64,000 nt of DNA from Mycobacterium sp. (GTDB lineage: Bacteria; Actinomycetota; Actinomycetes; Mycobacteriales; Mycobacteriaceae): positions 27,597 to 91,596 of the forward strand of contig NZ_SCRH01000026.1 of the NCBI RefSeq assembly GCF_004298145.1, written 5' to 3'. Under the pieces are notes generated by a model. It searched no databases. It saw nothing but the letters and a program-made list of their open reading frames with translations, and was not told where the DNA came from. Below are positions 8,090 to 15,794 of the stretch, in pieces (position 1 is the first letter of the stretch; each line of letters opens with the position of its first letter). Position numbers and translations under genes: made by a program.

Positions 8090-10752
8090 TAGGCGGGCAT
8101 CACCCGTCGCACGTCGGGGCCCCAAAGTGGTTGCATGCCACCGGGCAACGCCAGCTGCGTGGTGGTGATGACCTCGGCCAGGGCGCGCAGCTCGGTGTGT
8201 ACCGAACTGAGCAGGTCCGCCAGCTCGGCACGCCGCCCGTCGTCGTTCACCCGTTCCAGCTCGGCGGGATGGGACCGGCGCAGCAGGGTGCCGATCTCGT
8301 CCACCAGCCGTTCCGGGCGCGACGACCCCGAAGATCCGGGCAGGTCCTTGAGATCGGCGCGCAGCCGGTCCAATTGGTACAGCAGCGACCGCGGGTTCTG
8401 CGCGTCGAACAGCATCAGCTCGGCCATGGCTGCCACGCTGATCTTGCCCACGGTGCGGCGCCGGTAGATGACCGAGGACTCGCACGCCACCAGCGTCGAC
8501 TCGATGACGGATTGTTCGGCGGCGGCACCGCGCGCCACGGTCAGCGTCGCCTGCAACAACGCCGTCAGCCACAGGCCGCGTTCGATCCGCTTGCCGATAT
8601 CCATCATCGTCCAGCCCACGTCGCGCACCATCGACTCGCTGGCCACCCCGGACAGGGTCAGCATCCCGGCCAGCGTCTGTGTCTGGGCCCGGGTGAGCGA
8701 GGCGTCGGCCTCGGCGAGCGAGTCCGGCGGTTCGCTGTCGAGTGCCAGCGCGCGTTCCACCGCTGCGAGCACCATCCAGGTGTCGTTGGACATCTGGTCA
8801 CGCACCGCCCGGGCGGCCAGTGCCAGGCCCTCCACCGACTGCACCAGGGAGCCGGGCCGGTGCGGGTCGACGGTGAGCGACCACAGCGTTGAGGGAGCGA
8901 CGGCGATCATTTCGGCCCCGTCACCGGCGCCGTCGCCGTCGGCCGCGGTGTCGGTTCCGGTGATGCGGCCCAGCGCGGCCATCAGCACCGGCACGCATTC
9001 GCTTTCCTCGCTGTGCTGGTGATGCCGGTACACGTGGAACCTGTCGCGGGCGACGATGAGCAACCGCGCCATGCTCTCGGCGCGCTCGCCGTAGCGGCCG
9101 ATCCAGAAGAGGTCGGACAGCACCCGCGGAGAGCTGACGCCCCAGGTGCCCGCGGCCGTCTTCACCGGCGGTTCCACGCTCGGCAGGCTGATCGCCTCGG
9201 CCCGCGCCCGCTCCGTGGGGCGTACCCAGACATCTTTGGCCGCAATGGTTTTCAACGTGTAGGCGGCGTCCCCGGGCGCCAGCACGTAACCGATGCCGCC
9301 GATCATCGGCGCGTAGCCGCCCCGCTGTGCGACGGTGAACAACCGGATACCCACTCCCGCCGACGACAACACGCCGGCGTGGTCGGTCGGCGCGGACGAG
9401 AACTGCGGCAGCTCCTGGCCGACCCACTGCCACGGTGCAGTCTCGATCTGGGCCGCCAACTGTGCCAGCTGCCGGGACGAAAGTGTCGGTCCGACAAGCG
9501 TTTTGTCGTCGACGGTGGACCTCACCAACAGCGACGACAGGTTCGCCAGCAAGTGGGAGCGCTCGGCGGCGGTGCCGCCCCAGTAGACCGGCGCGCTGGG
9601 CAGCAGCAAGGTTTCCGACAGCAGGTGCTCGGCCATCGCGGGCAGGAAGCGCAGCAGCCCAGGGTTTTCCAGGATCCCGCTGCCCAGCGTGTTGACAACG
9701 GTCACCGTTCCGCGGTGTTGGGCCTCCACGAGGCCGGCCACCCCGAGACGGGAATCGGCGCGCAGATCCAGCGGGTCCGAATAGTCGGCATCGACCCGGC
9801 GCAGCACCACGTCGACGCGTTTCAAGGTGCCCAGCGAGCGCATCCACAACATGCCGTCGCGCACCACCAGGTCCGCGCTCTCCACCATCGGGAAGCCCAG
9901 CAGGGTGGCCAGATAGGCCTGGTCGAAAGCGGTTTCGGAGTAGATGCCCGGGGACAGGACCACTACCACCGGATCCTGGGCATCGTCGGGCGCCGCGTCG
10001 ATCAGCGCCAGCCGCAGGGCCTGAGCGAACGGTGTTGTCGGCCGCGGCGTGATCCTTTCGTAGAGGTCGGGGACCGAGTGCGCGACGACGCGCCGGTCGG
10101 CCAGTGCATAGCCGGCGCCCGAGGGCGCCTGCGTCCGGTCGCCGTTGACGACGAAGGCGCCGTCCGGTCGCCGGCTGACATCACAGGCGTGCATGAAAAG
10201 CTGGTGGCGCCCGGGGATCTCGATTCCATTGGCGGCACGCACGTAACCGGGGTGACCGAACAGCAGCTCGGGGGGAAGCACGCCGTCGGTGAGCAGGCTG
10301 CGCGGCCCGTACAGGTCGGCCAGCACGGCATCGAGCACCCGGGACCGCTGCAGCAGCCCCGCCTCCAGCACCTCCCAGTCGACCGCCGATAGCACGATCG
10401 GCAGGGTGTCCAGCTGCCAGGGCCTCGGCTCCTGGCCGCGACCGCCGGGCTCGACGTCGGTGTAGGTGATGCCGTCGTTGTCGATCAGCCCGTGCACCAC
10501 CGAGCGCAGCCGGTCCAGCCCGGCGCGCCCGCGCTCCGCGATGGCGTCGGCCACCTCCGCCCACGCCGGCCGCACGTTGCCGCCGCGGTCGACGAATTCG
10601 TCATAGCCGCTTGCCGGGCCGCGCCGCAGATCGAAGAGCGCTTCCTGGGCACGCGCGGCCCGGTAGCCGGCCAGCAGGCGGTCGGCGTCGTAGTGGCCGC
10701 CAGCGCCCGTCGAGGCTGCACCGGTCCCGAATGTCATGTCCGCAAACGCCAT
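8089..10752 (-). CDS. Circularly permuted ATP-grasp / alpha-E fusion protein (Rv2567-like)
   Basis: This 887-residue fusion has two parts. Residues about 70-500 form the circularly permuted ATP-grasp region (DUF404/407), with signatures VLADLYGPRSLLTDG, FGHPGYVRA, VVVLSPGIYSETAFDQAYLA and VNTLGSGILENPGLLRFLP. After the linker with RVLSDLFWIGRYGERAESMARLLIV comes the helical alpha-E domain (DUF403, about 540-880). In many bacteria the two halves are separate genes. The ATP-grasp part is predicted to form peptide-like amide bonds. The gene is convergent with the transglutaminase-peptidase pair. In M. tuberculosis Rv2566 precedes it; here only 66 bases separate it from the Rv2560-like gene. Confidence 0.85.
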   Translation of the reverse strand: MAFADMTFGTGAASTGAGGHYDADRLLAGYRAARAQEALFDLRRGPASGYDEFVDRGGNVRPAWAEVADAIAERGRAGLDRLRSVVHGLIDNDGITYTDVEPGGRGQEPRPWQLDTLPIVLSAVDWEVLEAGLLQRSRVLDAVLADLYGPRSLLTDGVLPPELLFGHPGYVRAANGIEIPGRHQLFMHACDVSRRPDGAFVVNGDRTQAPSGAGYALADRRVVAHSVPDLYERITPRPTTPFAQALRLALIDAAPDDAQDPVVVVLSPGIYSETAFDQAYLATLLGFPMVESADLVVRDGMLWMRSLGTLKRVDVVLRRVDADYSDPLDLRADSRLGVAGLVEAQHRGTVTVVNTLGSGILENPGLLRFLPAMAEHLLSETLLLPSAPVYWGGTAAERSHLLANLSSLLVRSTVDDKTLVGPTLSSRQLAQLAAQIETAPWQWVGQELPQFSSAPTDHAGVLSSAGVGIRLFTVAQRGGYAPMIGGIGYVLAPGDAAYTLKTIAAKDVWVRPTERARAEAISLPSVEPPVKTAAGTWGVSSPRVLSDLFWIGRYGERAESMARLLIVARDRFHVYRHHQHSEESECVPVLMAALGRITGTDTAADGDGAGDGAEMIAVAPSTLWSLTVDPHRPGSLVQSVEGLALAARAVRDQMSNDTWMVLAAVERALALDSEPPDSLAEADASLTRAQTQTLAGMLTLSGVASESMVRDVGWTMMDIGKRIERGLWLTALLQATLTVARGAAAEQSVIESTLVACESSVIYRRRTVGKISVAAMAELMLFDAQNPRSLLYQLDRLRADLKDLPGSSGSSRPERLVDEIGTLLRRSHPAELERVNDDGRRAELADLLSSVHTELRALAEVITTTQLALPGGMQPLWGPDVRRVMPA

Positions 10753-10818
10753 TACTGCTGCACGGTACGCACGCGGCGCGAAGCGAGGACGCCCGGCTCG
10801 CCGAATCCGCGCCGAGCG

Positions 10819-11775
10819 TTACGCCGGCGGCGGGCCGGGCTGGTAACCCGCCTGCCCCAGCGGGACAACCTGTCCGCCGGCGAGCTTGCGGTAGGCGTAG
10901 GTCAGGACGAGTGCACCGACGGGAACCGCCACCAGCGCGCCGAGGCCGCACGTCAGCAGGCTGACGAAGGCCGCCGCCAGCACCACCAGCCACACCAGCA
11001 GTGCGTTGGCGAAGTTCGAGCCGACAAGCGAAAAGCTGGAATTGAAGCCCTTGATTGCCGACTCCGAACGGTCCACCACGAACAGGATGGTGAACTGGAC
11101 GAAGAGGCTCACGATGAGGCCGGGGACGAAGCAGAGGGAAAAGCCGATCGAGGTGAGAATGCCGACGATCAACGCGGCAACATACGCCATCGCGAAGTTG
11201 CGCGGCTTGAAGAACGAGCCAATGGTCACCGGGCGTCCGTCGGCCAGATCCAGGCAGCCGGATAGGAAGGCGGAGTGGGCGAACGCGGACACGAGGTACG
11301 CGGCCAGGTAGCCGAGGATGAGCAGCGTCATCCCGCCGCCATTGAGGTTCGCCGTGAAGGTGAAGTAGTCGTCGTCGGAGCCGGACGTGGTCGTGCCCAC
11401 GTTCTGGCTCAGGCCAATCAGGGCGGAGGCGACGCCGATCAGCACCAAGTAGACGAGAGCCGAAACGACCAGTGTGGCAGCGTTTTTGGTGAACGTGTTC
11501 CATGCCCAGCCGAACGCGTCACCGATGCTGAACGCCGGCTTGGGCGGGCCCCCGTACCCGGGCGGGGGTGCGGCGTAACCCGGGGGAGGGCCGTAACCCG
11601 GGGGAGGGCCGTAACCCGGGGGAGGGCCGTAACCCGGGGGCGGGCCGTAACCCGGAGGCGGGCCGTAACCCGGAGGCGGGCCGTAACCCGGAGGCGGCGG
11701 GGGGTAGCCGGGGGGATTTTGACCGCCGCCCTGAGGGTCGGCCGGGGTGCCTGGATATTCGGGGGGTTGGCTCAT
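10819..11775 (-). CDS. Proline/glycine-rich repeat membrane protein (Rv2560-like)
   Basis: The ATG at 11775 gives 318 residues. Residues about 1-85 are a disordered run of GYGPPP hexapeptides after [11 protein letters not shown]. The rest (about 95-318) contains several hydrophobic helices, including [19 protein letters not shown] and [22 protein letters not shown]. Rv2560 of M. tuberculosis has the same architecture and is annotated only as a proline- and glycine-rich transmembrane protein. The N-terminus is probably cytoplasmic. The frame open upstream of 11775 is not credible because it runs across the divergent rarA leader. Confidence 0.8.
   Translation of the reverse strand: MSQPPEYPGTPADPQGGGQNPPGYPPPPPGYGPPPGYGPPPGYGPPPGYGPPPGYGPPPGYGPPPGYAAPPPGYGGPPKPAFSIGDAFGWAWNTFTKNAATLVVSALVYLVLIGVASALIGLSQNVGTTTSGSDDDYFTFTANLNGGGMTLLILGYLAAYLVSAFAHSAFLSGCLDLADGRPVTIGSFFKPRNFAMAYVAALIVGILTSIGFSLCFVPGLIVSLFVQFTILFVVDRSESAIKGFNSSFSLVGSNFANALLVWLVVLAAAFVSLLTCGLGALVAVPVGALVLTYAYRKLAGGQVVPLGQAGYQPGPPPA
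11573..11699 (-). repeat. Tandem 18-bp coding repeat (GYGPPP units)
   Basis: About seven consecutive 18-bp units with the core CGTAACCCGG (plus strand) encode Pro-Gly-Tyr-Gly-Pro-Pro on the minus strand. The units fall into two sub-types (GGGGGAGGG and GGAGGCGGG) arranged in blocks, a pattern expected from slippage, so copy number probably varies between strains. Confidence 0.8.
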
Positions 11776-11919
11776 GTCCGTCCTTGCTCTCGGATTTCCT
11801 CGTGTCTGAAGTTTCCTAGGAGGGAACGCGCGCTGAACTTGGCAAACGCCGAACTTAGCAAAGATGCGGCCTTGCCGCGCGGATTGCCGGGCTCGGCATG
11901 GACGTCCGTCCCTCGTGGT

Positions 11920-13275
11920 ATGCCTGAAGCCGTGCCCGACGGTCTGTTTGACCTGCCCGGCGCGCCACAGCCAGACGATCATGGCCGGGGCGTGTCGGGT
12001 GGCTCGCCGCTGGCCGTCCGCATGCGCCCGGCATCGCTGGACGAGGTGGTCGGGCAGGACCACCTGTTGGCGCCCGGGTCTCCGCTGCGCCGCCTGGTCG
12101 AGGGCTCCGGCGTGGCGTCGGCCATCCTGTACGGGCCACCCGGCAGCGGCAAGACCACGGTGGCCGCGCTGATCTCACAGGCGACCGGCCGCCGGTTCGA
12201 GGCACTCTCGGCGTTGTCGGCCGGCGTCAAAGACGTTCGGGCGGTGATAGAAAAGGCGCGCACCGCACTCCTTCACGGCGAGCAGACGGTGCTGTTCATC
12301 GACGAGGTGCACCGGTTCTCCAAAACCCAGCAGGACGCGCTGCTGTCGGCCGTGGAGAACCGGGTGGTGTTGCTGGTGGCGGCGACCACGGAGAACCCGT
12401 CGTTTTCGGTGGTGGCGCCGCTGCTGTCCCGCTCGCTGATCCTGCAGTTGCGGCCGCTGGGCGCCGACGACATCCGCACCGTGGTGCAGCGCGCGATCGA
12501 CGACCCGCGCGGCCTGGGCGGGCAGGTCGCGGTCGCGTCCGAGGCCATCGACCTGCTGGTGCGGTTGGCGGCCGGTGACGCCCGGCGTGCTCTGACGGCG
12601 CTGGAGGTCGCCGCCGAGTCGGTGGAACCCGGTGGCGAGTTGACGGTCACCGCCGTCGAGCAGTCCCTGGACGAGGCCGCGGTGCGCTACGACCGGGACG
12701 GCGACCAGCACTACGACGTCATCAGCGCCTTCATCAAGTCGGTGCGCGGCTCGGACGTCGACGCGGCGCTGCACTATCTGGCCCGCATGCTCGTCGCGGG
12801 GGAGGACCCGAGGTTCGTCGCGCGCCGGCTGCTGATCCTGGCCAGCGAGGACATCGGCATGGCCGACCCGACCGCGCTGCAGGTCGCGGTCGCGGCCGCG
12901 CAGACGGTGGCGTTGATCGGCATGCCCGAGGCGCAGCTCACCTTGGCGCACTGCACGATTCGTCTGGCCACCGCGCCCAAGTCGAACGCGGTCACCACGG
13001 CGCTGGGCGCGGCGATGAACGACATCAGGGCCGGAAAGGCCGGCCCCGTGCCGCCGCATCTGCGTGACGGGCACTATTCGGGTGCGGAGGCGCTGGGTAA
13101 TGCGCAGGGCTACAAGTACTCCCATGACAGCCCGGATGGTGTTGTCGCACAACAATATCCGCCGGATGAGCTGGTGGGTGTCGACTATTACGGACCGACC
13201 GGTCGCGGCGGCGAACGGGAGATGGCGGGCCGACTGGAGCGGCTGCGCGCGATCATTCGCAGGAAGCGGGGTTGA
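11920..13275 (+). CDS. rarA: Replication-associated recombination protein A (AAA ATPase)
   Basis: The ATG at 11920 ([13 protein letters not shown]) yields 451 residues, essentially the length of Rv2559c. The protein has the Walker A motif GPPGSGKTT (about residues 73-81), a Walker B with sensor region [11 protein letters not shown], and sensor 1 in AATTENPSF. The lid and C-terminal clamp-loader-like domain carry [12 protein letters not shown] and [11 protein letters not shown], the MgsA/RarA/WRNIP1 signature. RarA acts at stalled replication forks with SSB. The reading frame continues open far upstream, but that part is antisense to the GYGPPP repeats. It is divergent from the Rv2560-like gene. 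Confidence 0.92.
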   Translation: MPEAVPDGLFDLPGAPQPDDHGRGVSGGSPLAVRMRPASLDEVVGQDHLLAPGSPLRRLVEGSGVASAILYGPPGSGKTTVAALISQATGRRFEALSALSAGVKDVRAVIEKARTALLHGEQTVLFIDEVHRFSKTQQDALLSAVENRVVLLVAATTENPSFSVVAPLLSRSLILQLRPLGADDIRTVVQRAIDDPRGLGGQVAVASEAIDLLVRLAAGDARRALTALEVAAESVEPGGELTVTAVEQSLDEAAVRYDRDGDQHYDVISAFIKSVRGSDVDAALHYLARMLVAGEDPRFVARRLLILASEDIGMADPTALQVAVAAAQTVALIGMPEAQLTLAHCTIRLATAPKSNAVTTALGAAMNDIRAGKAGPVPPHLRDGHYSGAEALGNAQGYKYSHDSPDGVVAQQYPPDELVGVDYYGPTGRGGEREMAGRLERLRAIIRRKRG

Positions 13276-13281
13276 AAAGGG

Positions 13282-13617
13282 ATGAAAACCTTCACCGACG
13301 AGGAGATGGGCCAACTGCTGCCCACCGCCAAGCCCTACAGCGTCGTCATCCTCATGCGCGGCCCGAGATTCGGTGACGAGTCGTCGCCGGCGATCATCTG
13401 GGAGCACGGCCGGCGCAACTTCGGGCTGCGCGACGACGGAGTGCTCGCGGTGGTGCTGCCGGTCACCGACGAGTCCGATGTCTGCGGCATCGGAGTGTTC
13501 GCCGCGACCGTCGACGAGACCGCCGCCATCATGGCCGACGACCCCGGGGTGGCGGCGGGGGTCTTCGTCTACCAGGTGCACACCTGCCGCGGATTCGCCG
13601 GCGACGCGCTGCCCTGA
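13282..13617 (+). CDS. YCII-related domain protein
   Basis: This 111-residue protein starts six bases after rarA. It has the YCII/dimeric alpha-beta barrel layout: strand KPYSVVILMRGP, IIWEHGRRNFGLRDDGVLAVVLPV with the central His, then ATVDETAAIMADDPGVAAGVFVYQVHTC. YCII proteins are small putative enzymes of uncertain function. Tight spacing suggests an operon with rarA, but no functional link is evident. Confidence 0.7.
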   Translation: MKTFTDEEMGQLLPTAKPYSVVILMRGPRFGDESSPAIIWEHGRRNFGLRDDGVLAVVLPVTDESDVCGIGVFAATVDETAAIMADDPGVAAGVFVYQVHTCRGFAGDALP

Positions 13618-13626
13618 CCGGGAGCT

Positions 13627-13706
13627 GGCCGCACACTCGGCACGGCTGGCCGCCGCAGGTCGGCCCGCGCAGGCAGCACACAGGCCGCACACTCGGCACG
13701 GCTGGC
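13627..13706. repeat. 24-bp direct repeat, period 56
   Basis: The same 24 bases, starting GGCCGCACACTCGGC, occur exactly at 13627-13650 and 13683-13706, in the 96-base gap between two converging genes. This may be the start of a small VNTR-like locus or a paired termination signal. Confidence 0.65.
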
Positions 13707-13713
13707 GGGTGGC

Positions 13714-14337
13714 CTAGACCAGCTCGGGCACCCGCAGTTGCGCGATCGCCAGCTCGAACTCGGCGACGTCGATCACCTCGGCCCCCAGCTCGCGGACGCG
13801 CCTGCTGCGCAGCTCGGTGGCGCGGTCGCGGTTGCGGGCCATCGCGTCCATCGAGTCGAACGTCGAGCAGGTCACCGCCCGGCGGCAGGTGGGGTGGTCG
13901 ACCAGCAGGCTGGCGCTGCAGAACCCGTCGAGGTGCTCCATTTCCGGCAGCACCGCCATCCGGTAGAAGTCCAGCGACCTGCTCAGCTGATCCGGCACCA
14001 CTTTGAGCCAGGTGGCGCGCACGCACGCGCCCTGGCCGGAGGGGTGGTCGCGGTGCAGCAGGGCGATGTCCCATTCCTCCAATCGCGCGCTGCCGTCGAA
14101 CATCAGCGCGGCCCGGTCACGGATGGGCGCGACCCGCTCGGCGCTGCCGCGCATCGCCTCGATGGTCTCCCACGAACTGGTGGCGATGCAGGTGCCGGAC
14201 TGCCGGTCAACCAACAGCGACAACCCCAACCACCCGTCGATCTCCTTGAGGGCAGGCATGACGACATCGCGAACATGCGCAATTCCGATGTCGACCGACA
14301 GGGGTTGCGCCTGGATGGTGGTAGAGCGTGCGTACAC
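13714..14337 (-). CDS. Tandem ABM-fold protein, Rv2557/Rv2558 family, copy 1
   Basis: The GTG at 14337, preceded by AAGGGG, gives 207 residues ([11 protein letters not shown]...). Two similar halves (about 1-100 and 105-200) each carry a [13 protein letters not shown] / [24 protein letters not shown] type strand-helix unit, as in duplicated antibiotic-biosynthesis-monooxygenase-like dimeric alpha-beta barrels. Its M. tuberculosis counterparts are reported as starvation-induced, but no enzyme activity is known. It is a paralogue of the gene at 14489-15109, and the upstream DNA is duplicated too. Confidence 0.75.
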   Translation of the reverse strand: MYARSTTIQAQPLSVDIGIAHVRDVVMPALKEIDGWLGLSLLVDRQSGTCIATSSWETIEAMRGSAERVAPIRDRAALMFDGSARLEEWDIALLHRDHPSGQGACVRATWLKVVPDQLSRSLDFYRMAVLPEMEHLDGFCSASLLVDHPTCRRAVTCSTFDSMDAMARNRDRATELRSRRVRELGAEVIDVAEFELAIAQLRVPELV

Positions 14338-14367
14338 GGTTGACCCCTTCTCTGTCGGGGCAGCACC

Positions 14368-14383
14368 CCGGTGGCGCCACCGG
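14368..14383 (-). promoter_or_regulatory. Perfect 16-bp palindrome upstream of copy 1
   Basis: CCGGTGGCGCCACCGG lies 30 bases before the GTG start. The same word occurs 31 bases before the start of the paralogue (15141-15156). It is a candidate operator or 5'-UTR hairpin controlling both genes. Confidence 0.5.
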
Positions 14384-14488
14384 TCCCACCAACCACCTTC
14401 CTCCTGCCGGTTCCGCGCCGCAATGCTTTCGGGGGCAGATCGGCGACCGGCCGAATGCCTGGTTCGGCCGGTCTACCGCCCATCTCGA

Positions 14489-15109
14489 TCAGACCAGCTC
14501 GGGCACTCGGAGGTGCGCTAGCGCCAGCTCGAACTCGCATTCATCGAGTTCCTCGGCGCGCGCCTCTTGCATCGAGGAGTTCTTCAGCGCGGTTGCCTGC
14601 TCCCTGTTCCGCTCCATCGCATCGATGCTGTCGAACGTCGCGGAGGACACGCCACGCCCGGAGGTGCGGTCGATCAGAAGGCTCGCACTGCAGAACCCGT
14701 CGAGGCTCTCGAGCTGGGGCAGGACGGACGACTTGTAGTACTCGATGCCTTGATCCATGGTTTCTGGCGGCACCGTGACCCACGTCGCACGTAGGCCCGC
14801 CCCCTCGGGTGCGCGGTGGTCGCGATGCAGCACCGCGATCTCCCACTGCTCGACGTTCGCCGTGCCCTCGAACATTTCCGCCGCCCGATCACGGATTCCC
14901 GTCACGGCTTCACCGCTGGCACGCATGGACTCGTCGCTCTCCCAGGCGCTGGTGGCGATGCACCGGCCAGAGCGACGGTCGACCAAAAGGGACACTCCGA
15001 CGCACCCCGGCATGCCTTGCAGCGCGGGCATGACCTCATCGCGAACATGCGCAATTCCGGCGTCGATGGACGAGGGTTGCGCTTGAATTGTGGTAGAGCG
15101 TGCGTACAC
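14489..15109 (-). CDS. Tandem ABM-fold protein, Rv2557/Rv2558 family, copy 2
   Basis: With GTG at 15109 this is a 206-residue paralogue of copy 1, sharing [26 protein letters not shown] and a C-terminal [10 protein letters not shown]. An in-frame ATG at 15160, preceded by AGGAGGAAGG, would add 17 residues. I prefer the GTG because the extra segment is not kept in frame in copy 1 and contains the shared palindrome, but the longer start cannot be excluded. H37Rv annotations use longer forms. Both copies are on the same strand, 151 bases apart, clearly a tandem duplication that has since diverged. Confidence 0.75.
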   Translation of the reverse strand: MYARSTTIQAQPSSIDAGIAHVRDEVMPALQGMPGCVGVSLLVDRRSGRCIATSAWESDESMRASGEAVTGIRDRAAEMFEGTANVEQWEIAVLHRDHRAPEGAGLRATWVTVPPETMDQGIEYYKSSVLPQLESLDGFCSASLLIDRTSGRGVSSATFDSIDAMERNREQATALKNSSMQEARAEELDECEFELALAHLRVPELV

Positions 15110-15140
15110 GATCCACCCCCTCTTTGTTCGGGGCAGCGCC

Positions 15141-15156
15141 CCGGTGGCGCCACCGG
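15141..15156 (-). promoter_or_regulatory. Perfect 16-bp palindrome upstream of copy 2
   Basis: This is the second occurrence of CCGGTGGCGCCACCGG. The flanks also match copy 1: a GGGGCAGC(A/G)CCCC stem towards the gene, and about 35 nearly identical bases on the other side including AACCACCTTCCTCCTGCCGG. Conservation of this non-coding block after duplication argues for a regulatory role. Confidence 0.5.
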
Positions 15157-15261
15157 TCATGAACCACCTTCCTCCTGCCGGTTGCGCGCCGCAATGCTCA
15201 ACTGTGGCGGCGCTCACAAACGATTGGCTGGTCGTGACGCCCGCGCCGTAGGCTGGTTCGG

Positions 15262-15663
15262 ATGCATACCGATGTGCTGGACGTGGACACCTCCCGCCGC
15301 CGCATCGTCGATCTCACCGAGGCGGTGCGCGGGTTTTGCTGGTCGCGCGGGGACGGTCTGTGCAACGTGTTCATCCCGCACGCCACGGCGGGCGTGGCCA
15401 TCATCGAGACGGGGGCCGGCTCCGACGACGACCTCGTCGACACGCTGGAACGGCTGCTGCCGCGCGACGACCGTTACCGGCACGCGCACGGCTCCGAGGG
15501 CCATGGAGCCGACCATGTGATGCCGGCGCTCATCGCGCCGTCGGTGACGGTTCCGGTCTCGGGTGGGGAGCCGATGCTGGGCACCTGGCAAAGCATCGTG
15601 CTGGTCGATCTGAACCGCGACAACCCGCAACGCTCGGTTCGGCTGAGCTTTCTTCAGGGTTAG
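15262..15663 (+). CDS. YjbQ/UPF0047 family protein (Rv2556c-like)
   Basis: This 133-residue protein carries the UPF0047 signature. [18 protein letters not shown] contains the family's conserved His-Ala-Thr-Ala, [15 protein letters not shown] holds clustered histidines, and it ends [26 protein letters not shown]. coli YjbQ has weak thiamine-phosphate synthase activity; the true mycobacterial function is unknown. It precedes alaS on the same strand with a 131-base gap. Confidence 0.85.
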   Translation: MHTDVLDVDTSRRRIVDLTEAVRGFCWSRGDGLCNVFIPHATAGVAIIETGAGSDDDLVDTLERLLPRDDRYRHAHGSEGHGADHVMPALIAPSVTVPVSGGEPMLGTWQSIVLVDLNRDNPQRSVRLSFLQG

Positions 15664-15794
15664 CGGCCCGGTAGCCGGTGCCACGGAGCAGGTACTGTGA
15701 GCGGTCGAAATGCGTCGTGAGACGGGCTTCTCATACCCCGGCGAATAGGCTGGGAACAAGACGTCGAAGTAACAGGAAGAAGCGGACTCCGAAA

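Noticed and set aside
8041..8892. Open frame of 283 codons on the plus strand
   Set aside because: It lies opposite the ATP-grasp/alpha-E gene and has Gln/His/Arg-rich antisense composition without domains.
11275..11919. Upstream 215-codon extension of the rarA frame
   Set aside because: It is antisense to the GYGPPP-repeat gene, has Arg-Gly-Ala repeat composition, and the family start is at 11920.
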